A stretch of DNA of 64,000 bases from an uncultured Clostridia bacterium (GCA_937880755.1 CALGRX010000017.1:1-64000), one strand, 5' to 3'; shown: positions 1 to 8,404, counted from the first letter of the stretch. The notes: generated by a model not told the origin, from the sequence alone. A program made the numbers and translations.

Positions 1-45
1 GCCAATTATCCTAAAAAAAGCCAAATTCGAGAGTATTCTTATTTT

Positions 46-120
46 TGGTGACTCCGACGAGAATCGAACTCGTGTTACCGCCGTGAAAGGGCGATGTCTT
101 AACCGCTTGACCACGGAGCC
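46..120 (-). tRNA. tRNA-Glu (UUC)
   Basis: The reverse complement folds as a 75-nt tRNA ending in an encoded CCA. The anticodon loop CTTTCAC gives anticodon TTC (Glu), the T arm contains GTTCGATTC, and the anticodon arm matches that of bacterial tRNA-Glu. It is transcribed leftwards, out of the window. Confidence 0.95.
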
Positions 121-250
121 ATAGATTTATAGCGTAATCAATATTATATTAAAAAAGCGTAATTGTCAACAAAAATTGATAACTTTTTCATAATATAGGA
201 AAGCGGAGTAACAAAAATTCTACCACGCAAGTATTTTTGTATTCAAGCGT

Positions 251-279
251 TTGGCAAAAAAAGAAATATTTTATATAAT
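251..279 (+). promoter_or_regulatory. Sigma-A promoter of the Ppx-like gene
   Basis: TTGGCA (251-256), a 17-bp spacer and TATAAT (274-279). The ATG of the next gene begins seven bases after the -10 box, so the transcript probably starts at or within a base of the start codon and has no leader. Confidence 0.7.
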
Positions 280-285
280 TTTGGT

Positions 286-1155
286 ATGAAGTACGCAGTA
301 GTAGACATAGGCTCTAATTCCGTAAGGCTTATGCTTAGCCAAGACGGCGTGAGTGTCAAAAAGTTCGTCGCCACCACGGGACTAGGCAGAGGCTTAGCAA
401 CCACGGGCAAACTCGATACTTACAATTTGGCTATCACGCTTGACGTGTTGGCGGACTATCGCAAGACGGCTGAGAAGTGGGGCGCGGACGAGATATTTTT
501 CTTTGCCACCGAAGCGGTGCGCAGAGCCGACAACAGAGCGGATTTTTTGTTCCAAGCTCGTGAGCGTGGTATAGAAATAGACGTTCTTCCTAGCCAAATC
601 GAAGCGAAAATCGGATTTTTGGGTGCATACACCGAGGGCGTATGTTGCGTGGTCGATATAGGCGGTGCAAGTACGGAGATAGCCGTCGGCGACGAGAGAG
701 GACTTATTTATTCCAAGAGCTTGCCTATAGGTCTTGCCGTCCTCAACGACGAGTGCAAAGAGGACGTAGACGCGTTGCAAGCCTACGTTGCCAAGACCTT
801 GCGAGGATACGGCGAAGTGCCTAAGTTTGACCACCTTTTGTCCATTGGCGGTACGTCCGCGACATTCGTTACTATGCAAGAGCAAATGATAGAGTACGAT
901 GCCAAAATTGTCGATATGTATCGACTTAATAGGGATATAGTAGTGGATTTTTGTCGTCGTGTGCACGCTACGCCTATCGAGCAAAGAGGGTGCTTTGCGG
1001 GGCTGGAAGTCAAGCGCCGAGACCTCATCGTCGGTGGAGGAATTTTGCTTGTCGGGATTATGGATATGCTAGGTAGAGATAGCGTAATCGTCAGAGACAG
1101 CGACAATTTAGAGGGCTATTTAGAGTACAAAACAATGACGGGAGTAGCGGAATAA
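286..1155 (+). CDS. Ppx/GppA-type phosphatase, single-domain
   Basis: 289 aa with the sugar-kinase/Hsp70/actin fold of exopolyphosphatase and pppGpp phosphatase. Phosphate-1 loop DIGSNSVRLM is at residues 7-16, the conserved ATEAVRRA segment near 75, the ExxIGFLGA region near 106 and the phosphate-2 loop DIGGASTEI near 123. Family members hydrolyse polyphosphate or guanosine pentaphosphate; the sequence does not say which. It is short: it lacks the C-terminal HD-like domain of the long E. coli-type enzymes, as in the known short Ppx forms. No Shine-Dalgarno precedes the ATG and a -10 box sits six bases upstream, so translation is probably leaderless. It stands alone between a tRNA on the other strand and two tRNAs downstream. 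Confidence 0.85.
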   Translation: MKYAVVDIGSNSVRLMLSQDGVSVKKFVATTGLGRGLATTGKLDTYNLAITLDVLADYRKTAEKWGADEIFFFATEAVRRADNRADFLFQARERGIEIDVLPSQIEAKIGFLGAYTEGVCCVVDIGGASTEIAVGDERGLIYSKSLPIGLAVLNDECKEDVDALQAYVAKTLRGYGEVPKFDHLLSIGGTSATFVTMQEQMIEYDAKIVDMYRLNRDIVVDFCRRVHATPIEQRGCFAGLEVKRRDLIVGGGILLVGIMDMLGRDSVIVRDSDNLEGYLEYKTMTGVAE

Positions 1156-1253
1156 AGTCGTTTTTGGATAATATAATAGTATTGAATAGATTACGAAATA
1201 TTGGCAAAAATATAACTGTTTGACTACTATTTTATAAAATCTTTCTCAAACTC

Positions 1254-1282
1254 TTGACAAACGTCGTTTTTTTTATTATCAT
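1254..1282 (+). promoter_or_regulatory. Promoter of the Met tRNA pair
   Basis: TTGACA (1254-1259), 17-bp spacer, TATCAT (1277-1282), followed about 20 bases later by the initiator tRNA. Confidence 0.65.
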
Positions 1283-1301
1283 TATCAAGCATCAAGAATA
1301 T

Positions 1302-1377
1302 CGCGGGGTGGAGCAGCTGGCAGCTCGTCGGGCTCATAACCCGAAGGTCGGAGGTTCGAATCCTCCCCCCGCAACCA
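1302..1377 (+). tRNA. Initiator tRNA-fMet (CAU)
   Basis: 76-nt cloverleaf with CCA. The first base is an unpaired C and the anticodon stem has three G-C pairs (GGGCTCATAACCC), both hallmarks of the bacterial initiator tRNA. Confidence 0.95.
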
Positions 1378-1382
1378 ATTTT

Positions 1383-1460
1383 GGCGAGATAGCTCAGCTG
1401 GCCTAGAGCACCCGGTTCATACCCGGGGGACCGTGAGTTCGAATCTCACTCTCGCTACCA
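1383..1460 (+). tRNA. tRNA-Met elongator (CAU)
   Basis: Acceptor GGCGAGA pairs with TCTCGCT before ACCA. The loop TTCATAC gives anticodon CAT. It lies five bases after the initiator tRNA and is probably cotranscribed. The body resembles Firmicute elongator Met tRNAs; an Ile2 (lysidine) identity is less likely but not excluded. Confidence 0.9.
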
Positions 1461-1462
1461 AG

Positions 1463-1490
1463 ACCCGACTTAGTTTTGAGTCGGGTTTTT
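1463..1490 (+). terminator. Terminator after the Met tRNAs
   Basis: Stem ACCCGACT/AGTCGGGT with an 8-nt loop, followed by a T run. Confidence 0.85.
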
Positions 1491-1696
1491 GTCGTCCAAA
1501 CGGTGTTTTATCAAGCCTTAATATCGACTAAGAGGGTGATAGTTTTTTTGATTATTTGTCAGCTGATTTACGATTCTTTTTTGTTCAAAAGTCATAGCAA
1601 AAGCAAGGTTAAAATTACTGATATTATAATAAAATCGAGCCGTTTTGGACAGCGAAAAAAATATCGAAAATCGCCCGAAAATTGTCCAAAAAACCG

Positions 1697-1725
1697 TTGA
1701 CAATCCACTTCCTCGGTGCTAACAT
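1697..1725 (+). promoter_or_regulatory. Promoter of the FMN-riboswitch operon
   Basis: TTGACA (1697-1702), 17-bp spacer ending GGTGC, TAACAT (1720-1725). The same -10 box in nearly the same setting precedes the cobalamin riboswitch at 47906. Confidence 0.65.
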
Positions 1726-1733
1726 ACAATTAT

Positions 1734-1872
1734 CAAATATCTTTGGGCAGGCAATAAGCCGACCGGTGGTGATGCCGACTTAGTATCGGACGAGTCCAAC
1801 AGCCCCAACAGCCGATGCGGTGAGATCCCGCAACCGCCTGTAAAGTCAGACTGGGAAAGAGTATGATATTTG
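1734..1872 (+). promoter_or_regulatory. FMN riboswitch (RFN element)
   Basis: P1 is formed by CAAATATC (1734-1741) and GATATTTG (1865-1872). Between them lie conserved RFN blocks: GGGCAGG, CCGACCGGTGGT, the GCGGTGAGATCCCGC hairpin, CCGCCTGTAAAGTC and CTGGGAAAGAG. FMN binding should lower expression of the riboflavin transporter downstream. Confidence 0.93.
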
Positions 1873-1902
1873 CATTGCTTTGGCGTGCAATTCTTTCGTT
1901 AT

Positions 1903-1931
1903 TCTTTCACTTCTGAGTGGAAGATTTTTTT
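1903..1931 (+). terminator. Riboswitch expression-platform terminator
   Basis: TCTTTCACT pairs with AGTGGAAGA (one G-T pair) and is followed by seven T. It lies between the FMN aptamer and ribU, as expected for transcription-attenuation control. Confidence 0.8.
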
Positions 1932-1996
1932 ATTCCTTCAGACCGTGAAAGTACCGAGAAAGCCGAAGTGCTCGTTGCCCAAAAAAAGGAGCAATT

Positions 1997-2638
1997 ATGA
2001 AAAAAATCAACACTGTAGCAATCGTTCGTTGCGCACTTATGACGGCAGTCGTCGCAGTATGCACTATGCTTGGCTTTAGCGTAGGCACGGGCTTCGTCAA
2101 TTTTGGTGATACGATGATATTCGTCACCGCATACCTACTGGGACCAATCCCCGCAATGGTAGCGGGTGGCGTAGGCTCGCTTATAGCCGACAGCATCGTA
2201 TATCCTCTCACTATGTGGTTTACGCTATTCATCAAAGGTCTCGAAGGACTCGTTGCAGGACTTATGTTCAAGTTCGTTGCGGGCAAGAAACCGTATCGTA
2301 CCCCTGTCAAAATCACGCTCGGCGTAGTCAGTATGATTGTCGGCGGGATATTTATGGTTGGCGGATATTTTGGCACTCAAGCGCTCTTCTGGGGTGACGA
2401 GGAGACGGGTAAAGTTGCCGCGGCCGTTATGCAACTGCCTTGGGACTGCTTGCAATTAGGCGTATCGACGGTACTGGCAAGCATATTTATCTACGTTATC
2501 CGTATCGAGAGAGCCGTACAAATCAAGCCTGCTACCGTTGCAACGGTACAAGAGGCTGCAGCCGACGTGTCCGCGAGCGACGAAACCGTAATCGATGCGG
2601 AAGTTATCGAGGATGAACAACCAAAAGACAAAGAATAA
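1997..2638 (+). CDS. ribU: Riboflavin ECF transporter S component, RibU-like
   Basis: 213 aa integral membrane protein with about six hydrophobic segments in residues 8-175 and an acidic, charged C-terminal tail (about 180-213). The N-terminal segment ALMTAVVAVCTMLG carries small residues suited to docking on the shared EcfT subunit. S components bind the vitamin and borrow EcfA/A'/T, none of which is encoded in this window. Riboflavin is inferred from the FMN riboswitch directly upstream. The Shine-Dalgarno AAAAGGAGC supports the ATG at 1997. The next gene starts about ten bases after the stop. Confidence 0.88.
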   Translation: MKKINTVAIVRCALMTAVVAVCTMLGFSVGTGFVNFGDTMIFVTAYLLGPIPAMVAGGVGSLIADSIVYPLTMWFTLFIKGLEGLVAGLMFKFVAGKKPYRTPVKITLGVVSMIVGGIFMVGGYFGTQALFWGDEETGKVAAAVMQLPWDCLQLGVSTVLASIFIYVIRIERAVQIKPATVATVQEAAADVSASDETVIDAEVIEDEQPKDKE

Positions 2639-2648
2639 AATAGAAGTA

Positions 2649-3545
2649 ATGAAGCAAAAGGTACAACTTGCAATCCAAACCCTATACGACTGTCCGCCTC
2701 TATCAATCAACGAGGCGGGCAAGGGCTTTTACGGCAGGGTTTTCAAGGTGACGCTAGCCGTTGCGCCGTTCGTTTTGTCCGTCAAGCTCTTTGACGAGCC
2801 TCAGTATATGGTTATGCAAGCTAGCGAGCAAGGCTTTATGCACTCTTTGGGTGTTGTCAAAGTGCCGGCGGTGTTTCACGTTTTTCAAACTCAAGATACC
2901 AACGCGCTGGTTATGGAGTGGGCTGAGGGCGATAATCTCGGTCAGATGCCTTTGCCTAATCAACCGACGAGGGACGCTATTGGTTGGGACGTCGTAGATC
3001 AAGCCGTGGCGTTGCACGGTGTGACCAACAAGACGTACGGCTATCTATCGGGCAAGCAGTATCCTACTTGGCAGTCATTCTATCGCGACCTGTCAAGCCA
3101 AATGTTGGACAGAATAAACTCCGGCAGCGATAGAGGGCTGTTGGACAAGGCATATCTCGAGCTAATGCAATACGCTTACGAGCATTTTGACGATATTTTT
3201 TCCGAGCAAGTAGTAGCGCCGTCGCTATTGCACGGCGACCTCAATATCGGCAACGTCATCGTGCAAGACGACGCCGTATCGGCAATCATAGATCCAATGG
3301 GCGTCATGTGGGGTGATAGGGAACTAGAACTCTTCCAATTCGAGTGTTCGGGCTCTGACAAGTACGATTTGTTGGAGAAGTATTTCTCTATCAACACGCC
3401 AAGCAAGAAGTTTGAATTAAAAAACGCATACTACAAGACTTTTGCCGAGGCCAATCACTATGCCAGAATAGACCACCCGCAAGACGATAATTTATTGGAA
3501 TTTTTGGCGCAATTAGAAAGGATGATCGTCAAATATCATCTTTAG
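2649..3545 (+). CDS. Aminoglycoside-phosphotransferase/fructosamine-kinase fold protein
   Basis: 298 aa small-molecule kinase of the APH/choline-kinase superfamily. Visible are the catalytic loop LLHGDLNIGNVI (HGDxxxxN) and the metal-binding motif AIIDPMGVMWGD; the hinge is near VMEWAEGDNL. The phosphate acceptor is unknown. An alternative ATG at 2613 would overlap ribU by 26 bases; 2649 removes a charged, domain-free leader and follows AGAAG. It is probably cotranscribed with ribU, so it may act on a vitamin-related or glycated metabolite, but that is only guilt by association. Confidence 0.72.
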   Translation: MKQKVQLAIQTLYDCPPLSINEAGKGFYGRVFKVTLAVAPFVLSVKLFDEPQYMVMQASEQGFMHSLGVVKVPAVFHVFQTQDTNALVMEWAEGDNLGQMPLPNQPTRDAIGWDVVDQAVALHGVTNKTYGYLSGKQYPTWQSFYRDLSSQMLDRINSGSDRGLLDKAYLELMQYAYEHFDDIFSEQVVAPSLLHGDLNIGNVIVQDDAVSAIIDPMGVMWGDRELELFQFECSGSDKYDLLEKYFSINTPSKKFELKNAYYKTFAEANHYARIDHPQDDNLLEFLAQLERMIVKYHL

Positions 3546-3663
3546 TCAACGTCTTATAGCGTAAGCGCCGAATAAATAAGTAAAAAACCAAACAAAATAT
3601 AAACAATAATTTTGTCATAATATGACAATTTTGTAAATTTTTAATAAAAAGTTTTGCTATATC

Positions 3664-3692
3664 TTGACAAAATAGCTATCTTAAATGATAAT
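3664..3692 (+). promoter_or_regulatory. Promoter of the kinase-like/XRE pair
   Basis: TTGACA (3664-3669), 17-bp spacer, GATAAT (3687-3692), 17 bases before the next start codon. Confidence 0.6.
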
Positions 3693-3708
3693 TATATAAG
3701 GGCCATTT

Positions 3709-4386
3709 ATGATAGCACGTTATCAACAACTGCAAACCTATCAAAGTGACAACAAACACGTCGCTCTTATCAATTATGAAGGGGGACGGGCAATTCTCAA
3801 ACTTTCTGAAGACGCGACCAAGTCGTCTAAAGAAGCCGACGTAATGGCCAAGGTATCGTATACGGGGTACGCACCCAAGGTGCTTAGTAGATACGACAAC
3901 TATTTTATTTGCGAGTATATCGAGGGTAGGAGTTTTCTAGAAGAGTTCTTAGGGGCTACTATGAGCGATGATACGGTCAAGCTCGAGTCGCTTGCAGGCA
4001 GTTTGGCAATCTTTATGCAGATGTTTCATTCTGTATGCGGTGGCTATATACTTGGCAACTTGGATTTTGGCAACTTCGTTCTTCAAGACGGTAGGTGTAT
4101 AGGCGTCAGTTACGACGGCGTAACGGAAGGTTTGCCGTACAAGGACGTAGCCGAAGTGATAGCATTTGCAATAACGAGGGCGTACGGTGGATACTATTCT
4201 TGTTTTCCGTTCGTCAGCAAGTTTTTGGATTGTTTTCATCTCAAAGTGATGGACATAGTCAACGACGTAGACGACGCTCTCGGTCGATATGACAATTCCT
4301 CAACGTTAGATAAGCACGCCGTGACCGAAGCACTAATCAGCTTCGAAGAAAAGGGAACGGCTTGGAAAATAATAAATAATGAATAA
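3709..4386 (+). CDS. Degenerate kinase-fold protein, possible pseudokinase
   Basis: 225 aa related in layout to the kinase-fold gene just upstream. AILKLSED resembles the ATP-lysine strand, FICEYIEG the hinge, and GNLDFGNFVL takes the place of the catalytic HGDxxxxN loop but lacks the His. The metal motif is replaced by VSYDGV. It could be a pseudokinase or a divergent RIO/ABC1-like kinase. The XRE gene starts 19 bases after the stop, so the two form a small operon. Function unknown. Confidence 0.6.
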   Translation: MIARYQQLQTYQSDNKHVALINYEGGRAILKLSEDATKSSKEADVMAKVSYTGYAPKVLSRYDNYFICEYIEGRSFLEEFLGATMSDDTVKLESLAGSLAIFMQMFHSVCGGYILGNLDFGNFVLQDGRCIGVSYDGVTEGLPYKDVAEVIAFAITRAYGGYYSCFPFVSKFLDCFHLKVMDIVNDVDDALGRYDNSSTLDKHAVTEALISFEEKGTAWKIINNE

Positions 4387-4405
4387 CTTTTAGGAGGATA
4401 AAAAA

Positions 4406-4618
4406 ATGAAATTTGCAGAAAGACTCAAAGAGCAAAGAATCCTGAACGGATACAATCAGACCTACGTTGCAAAATATATGCAAGTATCTCAAGTATCCAT
4501 CAGCAACTGGGAGAGAGGGGTAAAAGAACCAAGCTATCAAGCATTGATAGATTTGGCAAATCTGTTTGGCAAGACCACGGATTATATGCTCGGCAAAGAC
4601 GACAACGCACAAGCGTAA
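4406..4618 (+). CDS. XRE-family HTH regulator, 70 aa
   Basis: A single Cro/C1-type helix-turn-helix (residues 5-60): QTYVAKYMQVSQVSISNWE carries the turn and recognition helix, followed by EPSYQALIDLANLFGKTTDYML, typical of Firmicute XRE regulators. It has no effector domain. Strong Shine-Dalgarno TAGGAGGATA. The likely target is its own operon. Confidence 0.85.
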   Translation: MKFAERLKEQRILNGYNQTYVAKYMQVSQVSISNWERGVKEPSYQALIDLANLFGKTTDYMLGKDDNAQA

Positions 4619-4660
4619 TCATATACAAATTTATTTTCTAATTCAAAATAAAGCAATCAA

Positions 4661-4720
4661 AAGGACGGGAAACTGAAGTGTCCCAAATGGGGTTCACTTC
4701 AAAACACTCCGTCCTTTTTT
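4661..4720 (+). terminator. Terminator with nested hairpin
   Basis: AAGGACGG (4661-4668) pairs with CCGTCCTT (4709-4716), ending in TTTTTT. Inside it GAAGTG/CACTTC can form a second stem. It ends the kinase-like/XRE operon. Confidence 0.75.
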
Positions 4721-4756
4721 CGTTATTGCGCCGGAGCGTAGCACAACTTAGTTATA

Positions 4757-4837
4757 TCATTGCAAGCTACTTGTAGCCGTGGCAATCTCAGCCTATATAA
4801 AATAGTTTCTCATTGCGAGTGAAACGTGGCAATCTCA
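4757..4837 (+). repeat. Two copies of TCATTGC-AG...CGTGGCAATCTCA
   Basis: Copies at 4757-4790 and 4810-4837 share TCATTGCRAG on the left and CGTGGCAATCTCA on the right with different short middles. ATTGC and GCAAT are inverted, so each copy can form a small hairpin. They lie in the 327-base gap 4619-4945, which holds no gene; the gap consists of the terminator, these repeats and the next promoter. The pattern resembles dispersed intergenic palindromic repeats seen in many bacteria. Confidence 0.55.
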
Positions 4838-4874
4838 ACTTTTTTCGCTTCGTCAACAATTTTTTTGTGGGATA

Positions 4875-4903
4875 TTGAACTAGTTGACTTTATATGTTAT
4901 AAT
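4875..4903 (+). promoter_or_regulatory. Promoter of the 4946 operon
   Basis: TTGAAC (4875-4880), 17-bp spacer, TATAAT (4898-4903). The Shine-Dalgarno TTGGAGAT follows at about 4932. Confidence 0.65.
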
Positions 4904-4945
4904 ATATGTACTAAATTTTATATTAAAAATTTTTGGAGATAATAT

Positions 4946-5806
4946 ATGGTAAAAGTAGAAAAAACGACTTATAAAGAATATGGCAATTGTTGTCGTATCA
5001 CCAACGGCAAGTTTGAAATCATCGTCACCACCGACCTTGGACCGAGAGTAATTTTTTACGGCAAATGCGGTGGAGAAAACATAATGTACGAGGATCACGA
5101 GGACCTTATCAACAAGGGTGGCGAATATTTTGACCAAAACTTGGCAGGCAAGGGCATATGGCATATCTACGGTGGACACCGTCTATGGAAGTCGCCCGAG
5201 TATATCGACACCTACTATCCCGACAACGCGCCCGTTGACGTGCAATACGTAGAGGGCGGAGCGGTATTCACTTCGGAGGCAGAGGTTACAACGGGTATAC
5301 GCAAGAGCATATCTATCACTATGCAAGATGGTGGCGAAATTACGTTAGTACATAGCTTCACCAACGTCAGCGACAAGGTTACCCTACCTATATCTATGTG
5401 GGGATTGACGGTACTTGACAAGGGCGCCAAGGCGTATATGCCTCTATCTCAAGAGGACACGGGCTTTCTTGCCAACCGCAATATCGTTTTGTGGCCTTAC
5501 ACCGACGTCAAAGACGAGCGCCTAACTATTGACAACGACCAAGTGACTTTGCAACAAAAGAATATCGTACAACCTATCAAAGTCGGTATGTCTATCAAGC
5601 AAGCCGTCACAGTCAAGACCAAAGGGCTTAAGTTTACTTTGGACTTCGACTATCTCGAAGGCGAGAGATATCCGGACTTTGAGTGCAACGTAGAGAGCTA
5701 TACCAACAATATAATGTTAGAGATAGAAACTCTCAGTCCGCTCTACGAGCTACAACCGGGTGAGACCAAGACCCACGTAGAGAGGTGGAGTCTACAAGAA
5801 ATCTGA
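4946..5806 (+). CDS. Galactose-mutarotase-like beta-sandwich protein
   Basis: 286 aa, cytoplasmic (no signal peptide). The layout (TNGKFEIIVTTDLGPRVIFY, then GGHRLWKSPE, then a long beta-rich body) matches uncharacterised members of the galactose mutarotase-like superfamily; the conserved GGHRLW region is where these proteins place a carbohydrate-binding His-Arg. It is unlike the LacX-type epimerase at 13991. The substrate is unknown. It opens an operon with the HtrA-like lipoprotein (16 bases on) and the DUF2804 gene. Confidence 0.65.
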   Translation: MVKVEKTTYKEYGNCCRITNGKFEIIVTTDLGPRVIFYGKCGGENIMYEDHEDLINKGGEYFDQNLAGKGIWHIYGGHRLWKSPEYIDTYYPDNAPVDVQYVEGGAVFTSEAEVTTGIRKSISITMQDGGEITLVHSFTNVSDKVTLPISMWGLTVLDKGAKAYMPLSQEDTGFLANRNIVLWPYTDVKDERLTIDNDQVTLQQKNIVQPIKVGMSIKQAVTVKTKGLKFTLDFDYLEGERYPDFECNVESYTNNIMLEIETLSPLYELQPGETKTHVERWSLQEI

Positions 5807-5822
5807 TACGGAGGTGTATCGT

Positions 5823-6605
5823 ATGAAAAGAAAGGTGATTATATCGTCGATAGCGTTGCTCGTAGTCGTATCTACCGTGGCGATGACGGGCTGTAGTATG
5901 TTCTTTGACCTGCTCAACAACACCGGCACGACCACCGAAAACAGATATACTATCGACGTCACCGACTTGGAGGGTAGCTCTATCGCCGAGATAGTCGCAG
6001 CCAATACTATCAATGCAGCCGTGCTGGTATATACCGACAAGGCAACGGGCGCCGGCTTCTTCGTCAACGAAGCGGGATACGTAGTCACCAATAGCCACGT
6101 GGTGGCGAATGGCTCTAGCTATTACGTCAAGACGGTTGACGGCAACGAGTTTGTGTCTGTAAGACTCATTGCTCACGACCCTGACCTCGACTTGGCAATT
6201 CTCAAAGTCAATACTACGGGCAAACAATTTGACTATATGACTTTCAATACATCGACGGGGCTTAGGTATGGTCAAACGGCATTCACTATCGGCAACCCTT
6301 CGGGCAAAGGTATACTGTTTGCCAAAGCCACCATTGCCAACCCAAGTTTGGCAGTTACCGGCAAACCTGACGAACCTTACAACTCTATATATATTGACAG
6401 CAATATCAACCACGGCAACAGTGGCGGTGCTCTTATCAATACCGACAGCAAGGTTGTCGGTGTGGTTTACGGCAGAATAGAGAGTAGCACCGACCCTAAC
6501 AACGTTTACGGCTTGGGTACGGCAATTCCGTCCGACGTGGCAATGAAATATCTCGACGATCACAGAGTCAAGTATTATAAGGTTGAACCCACAACCGAGG
6601 AGTAA
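5823..6605 (+). CDS. Trypsin-like (HtrA/Deg) serine protease, lipoprotein
   Basis: 260 aa. Residues 1-23 form a lipoprotein signal with lipobox VAMTGC, so the protease is anchored outside the membrane. The chymotrypsin-fold triad is visible: His in TNSHVV, Asp in DPDLDLAILK and Ser in HGNSGGAL. Unlike DegP/HtrA it has no PDZ domain and ends soon after the protease fold, so oligomeric quality control is less likely than simple surface processing. ATG 5823 is chosen because GGAGGTG lies just upstream and the signal peptide starts there. Confidence 0.85.
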   Translation: MKRKVIISSIALLVVVSTVAMTGCSMFFDLLNNTGTTTENRYTIDVTDLEGSSIAEIVAANTINAAVLVYTDKATGAGFFVNEAGYVVTNSHVVANGSSYYVKTVDGNEFVSVRLIAHDPDLDLAILKVNTTGKQFDYMTFNTSTGLRYGQTAFTIGNPSGKGILFAKATIANPSLAVTGKPDEPYNSIYIDSNINHGNSGGALINTDSKVVGVVYGRIESSTDPNNVYGLGTAIPSDVAMKYLDDHRVKYYKVEPTTEE

Positions 6606-6607
6606 CG

Positions 6608-7639
6608 ATGCAGAGAGAAAATACCGTGCGAGCAAAACTTCTTGATAGCCAAGGCAATGTTGCCACCCCGGGCTATTCTAAGACCTACCTTTTGCAGTAC
6701 GACCGCAAGGATATCAAGGCTAGTAGTTTTCGTATCAAAGAGTGGGATTACTACTATATCAACGCGGGCGATAAGGCGCTGTGTCTCACCGTAGCAGATA
6801 TGGGTTACGTTGGAGCTATTAGCGTCAGCTATCTCGATTTTTCTCTTCCATATCATTTTACACGCACGGCAATCAGTCTATTGCCAATGGGCAAATTCAA
6901 TATGCCTTCCACACCCGAAACGGGTGACGTTGTTGTCAAAGTGGGCAAGGTAGAGATTAGCATAACCAACGACGGCAAAGAGCGAAAAATCGTCGGCAAA
7001 TATCCTAAGTTTTCCGAGACCAAAGAGGACTTGACCTTTGATATAACGCTCACGGACAATCCAAGGGAGTGTATGTTTATCGCCACGCCTTTCGACAAAC
7101 CCAAGCACTTCTATTACAATGCCAAAATCAACTGTCTATCCGCTAGCGGTAAGTTTAGCATAGGCGACAAGACCATCGGCGTAGACGGCGGTATGGCAAC
7201 GCTTGACTGGGGAAGAGGAGTTTGGACGTACGACAACACTTGGTATTGGGGCAGTATGCAGACTAGGCTCGAGGACGGCTCGACCTTTGGCTTCAATATA
7301 GGTTACGGCTTCGGCAATACCGATGCCGCCAGCGAAAATATGATTTTCTATCGCGGTTTGTCGCACAAGCTCGACGAGGTCATATTCCATATTCCGGGCG
7401 ATGGCACCGATTCTATCGACTATCTCAAGCCTTGGCGATTTACCTCGTCAGATGGCAGATTGGAGATGGACTTCTATCCGATATTAGACCGCACCGCGCC
7501 ACTTGATCTCAAATTTATGTGTATGTTACCTCACCAAGTCTTCGGCAAATTTTCGGGCAAGGCGGTATTGGACGACGGCAAAGTTATCAACTTTAAGGAC
7601 GTACTCGGCTTTGCCGAGAAGGTACACAATAAGTGGTAA
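6608..7639 (+). CDS. DUF2804 family protein
   Basis: 343 aa, soluble. The C-terminal half has the family's landmarks: the GGMATLDWGRGVW segment near 200 and TWYWGSMQ, followed by FGFNIGYGFG. DUF2804 is a beta-rich family of unknown function. It starts two bases after the protease stop and ends the operon. No catalytic residues can be assigned. Confidence 0.7.
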   Translation: MQRENTVRAKLLDSQGNVATPGYSKTYLLQYDRKDIKASSFRIKEWDYYYINAGDKALCLTVADMGYVGAISVSYLDFSLPYHFTRTAISLLPMGKFNMPSTPETGDVVVKVGKVEISITNDGKERKIVGKYPKFSETKEDLTFDITLTDNPRECMFIATPFDKPKHFYYNAKINCLSASGKFSIGDKTIGVDGGMATLDWGRGVWTYDNTWYWGSMQTRLEDGSTFGFNIGYGFGNTDAASENMIFYRGLSHKLDEVIFHIPGDGTDSIDYLKPWRFTSSDGRLEMDFYPILDRTAPLDLKFMCMLPHQVFGKFSGKAVLDDGKVINFKDVLGFAEKVHNKW

Positions 7640-7654
7640 TAATCAAAACAAAAT

Positions 7655-7684
7655 AACACGCTACTTTGTCGTAGCGTGTTTTTT
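7655..7684 (+). terminator. Terminator between convergent genes
   Basis: AACACGCTAC/GTAGCGTGTT followed by TTTT; it serves the DUF2804 operon and may also work on the other strand for the TetR gene. Confidence 0.8.
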
Positions 7685-7719
7685 GTTGATACGTATCGAG
7701 TTTTTCGTATATTTTCGGC

Positions 7720-8319
7720 TTAGTTTTTGTCAAACAAACCGCCTATAATATTTTTTACCAAGCCAAACATTACGTCGTAGTCTATATAACTGTGGTGGTC
7801 GAATGCGTACTCGTGAGCAAAGGACTGCACGATATTCATAGCAAGGTGAACTCTCTCGCCGAGGTTGTCGATACGGTATTTGTCCGATAGTTTATCTACC
7901 AACACCATAGTGATGTCGTTTTCCAATTCGTCAAACTTCCTAGCCACCTCGCTATCGGAATGAGTTAGCGAATGTAGAGCTTCGTGGATATTGGCGTTGT
8001 CTTGATGCGCCTTAATAGCCGCGGACATCACGCGAGTAATTACGTCGCCCAAGTTGCCCTCGTCAATGTCGTCAAATAGCACCAATATTGGTTGGTATAC
8101 GCTGTTGATATATATATCCAACACCTCTATCATTATATCTCTCTTATCCTTAAAATAACCGTACACGATACCCGTCGACACGCCCGCACGCTTTGCAATC
8201 TCAGCGGTATTTGTATTGAAGTAGCCCACCTCGCTAAATAGAGCGTAGGCGGCGTCGACGATTTTTTTCTTAGTCTCTATTGACCTTTTTTGAACGGGTT
8301 TTCTTATTATATCGGGCAT
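7720..8319 (-). CDS. TetR/AcrR-family transcriptional regulator
   Basis: 199 aa. N-terminal TetR HTH at about 12-58: KKKIVDAAYALFSEVGYFN, then TAEIAKRAGVSTGIVYGYF with the usual GxxYxYF end. The C-terminal ligand domain is unassigned. It is divergent from feoA with a 181-base shared upstream region, but nothing ties it to iron. It probably controls itself or a distant efflux or lipid gene. Confidence 0.85.
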   Translation of the reverse strand: MPDIIRKPVQKRSIETKKKIVDAAYALFSEVGYFNTNTAEIAKRAGVSTGIVYGYFKDKRDIMIEVLDIYINSVYQPILVLFDDIDEGNLGDVITRVMSAAIKAHQDNANIHEALHSLTHSDSEVARKFDELENDITMVLVDKLSDKYRIDNLGERVHLAMNIVQSFAHEYAFDHHSYIDYDVMFGLVKNIIGGLFDKN

Positions 8320-8404
8320 TTTTTCCTCTTATCTTTTATTATTATAGCACCGACCGGCTTTGTTTGCAAGTGTAAAAAAATGTGAAGAATTTTTCGCATT
8401 TTGC

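Noticed and set aside
1476..1703. Small open frames after the Met tRNAs
   Set aside because: Low-complexity, AT-rich, on both strands, without Shine-Dalgarno; the region looks like plain spacer before the FMN riboswitch.
4757..4837. CRISPR array
   Set aside because: Only two copies with unequal, palindromic arms; no regular spacers and no cas genes.
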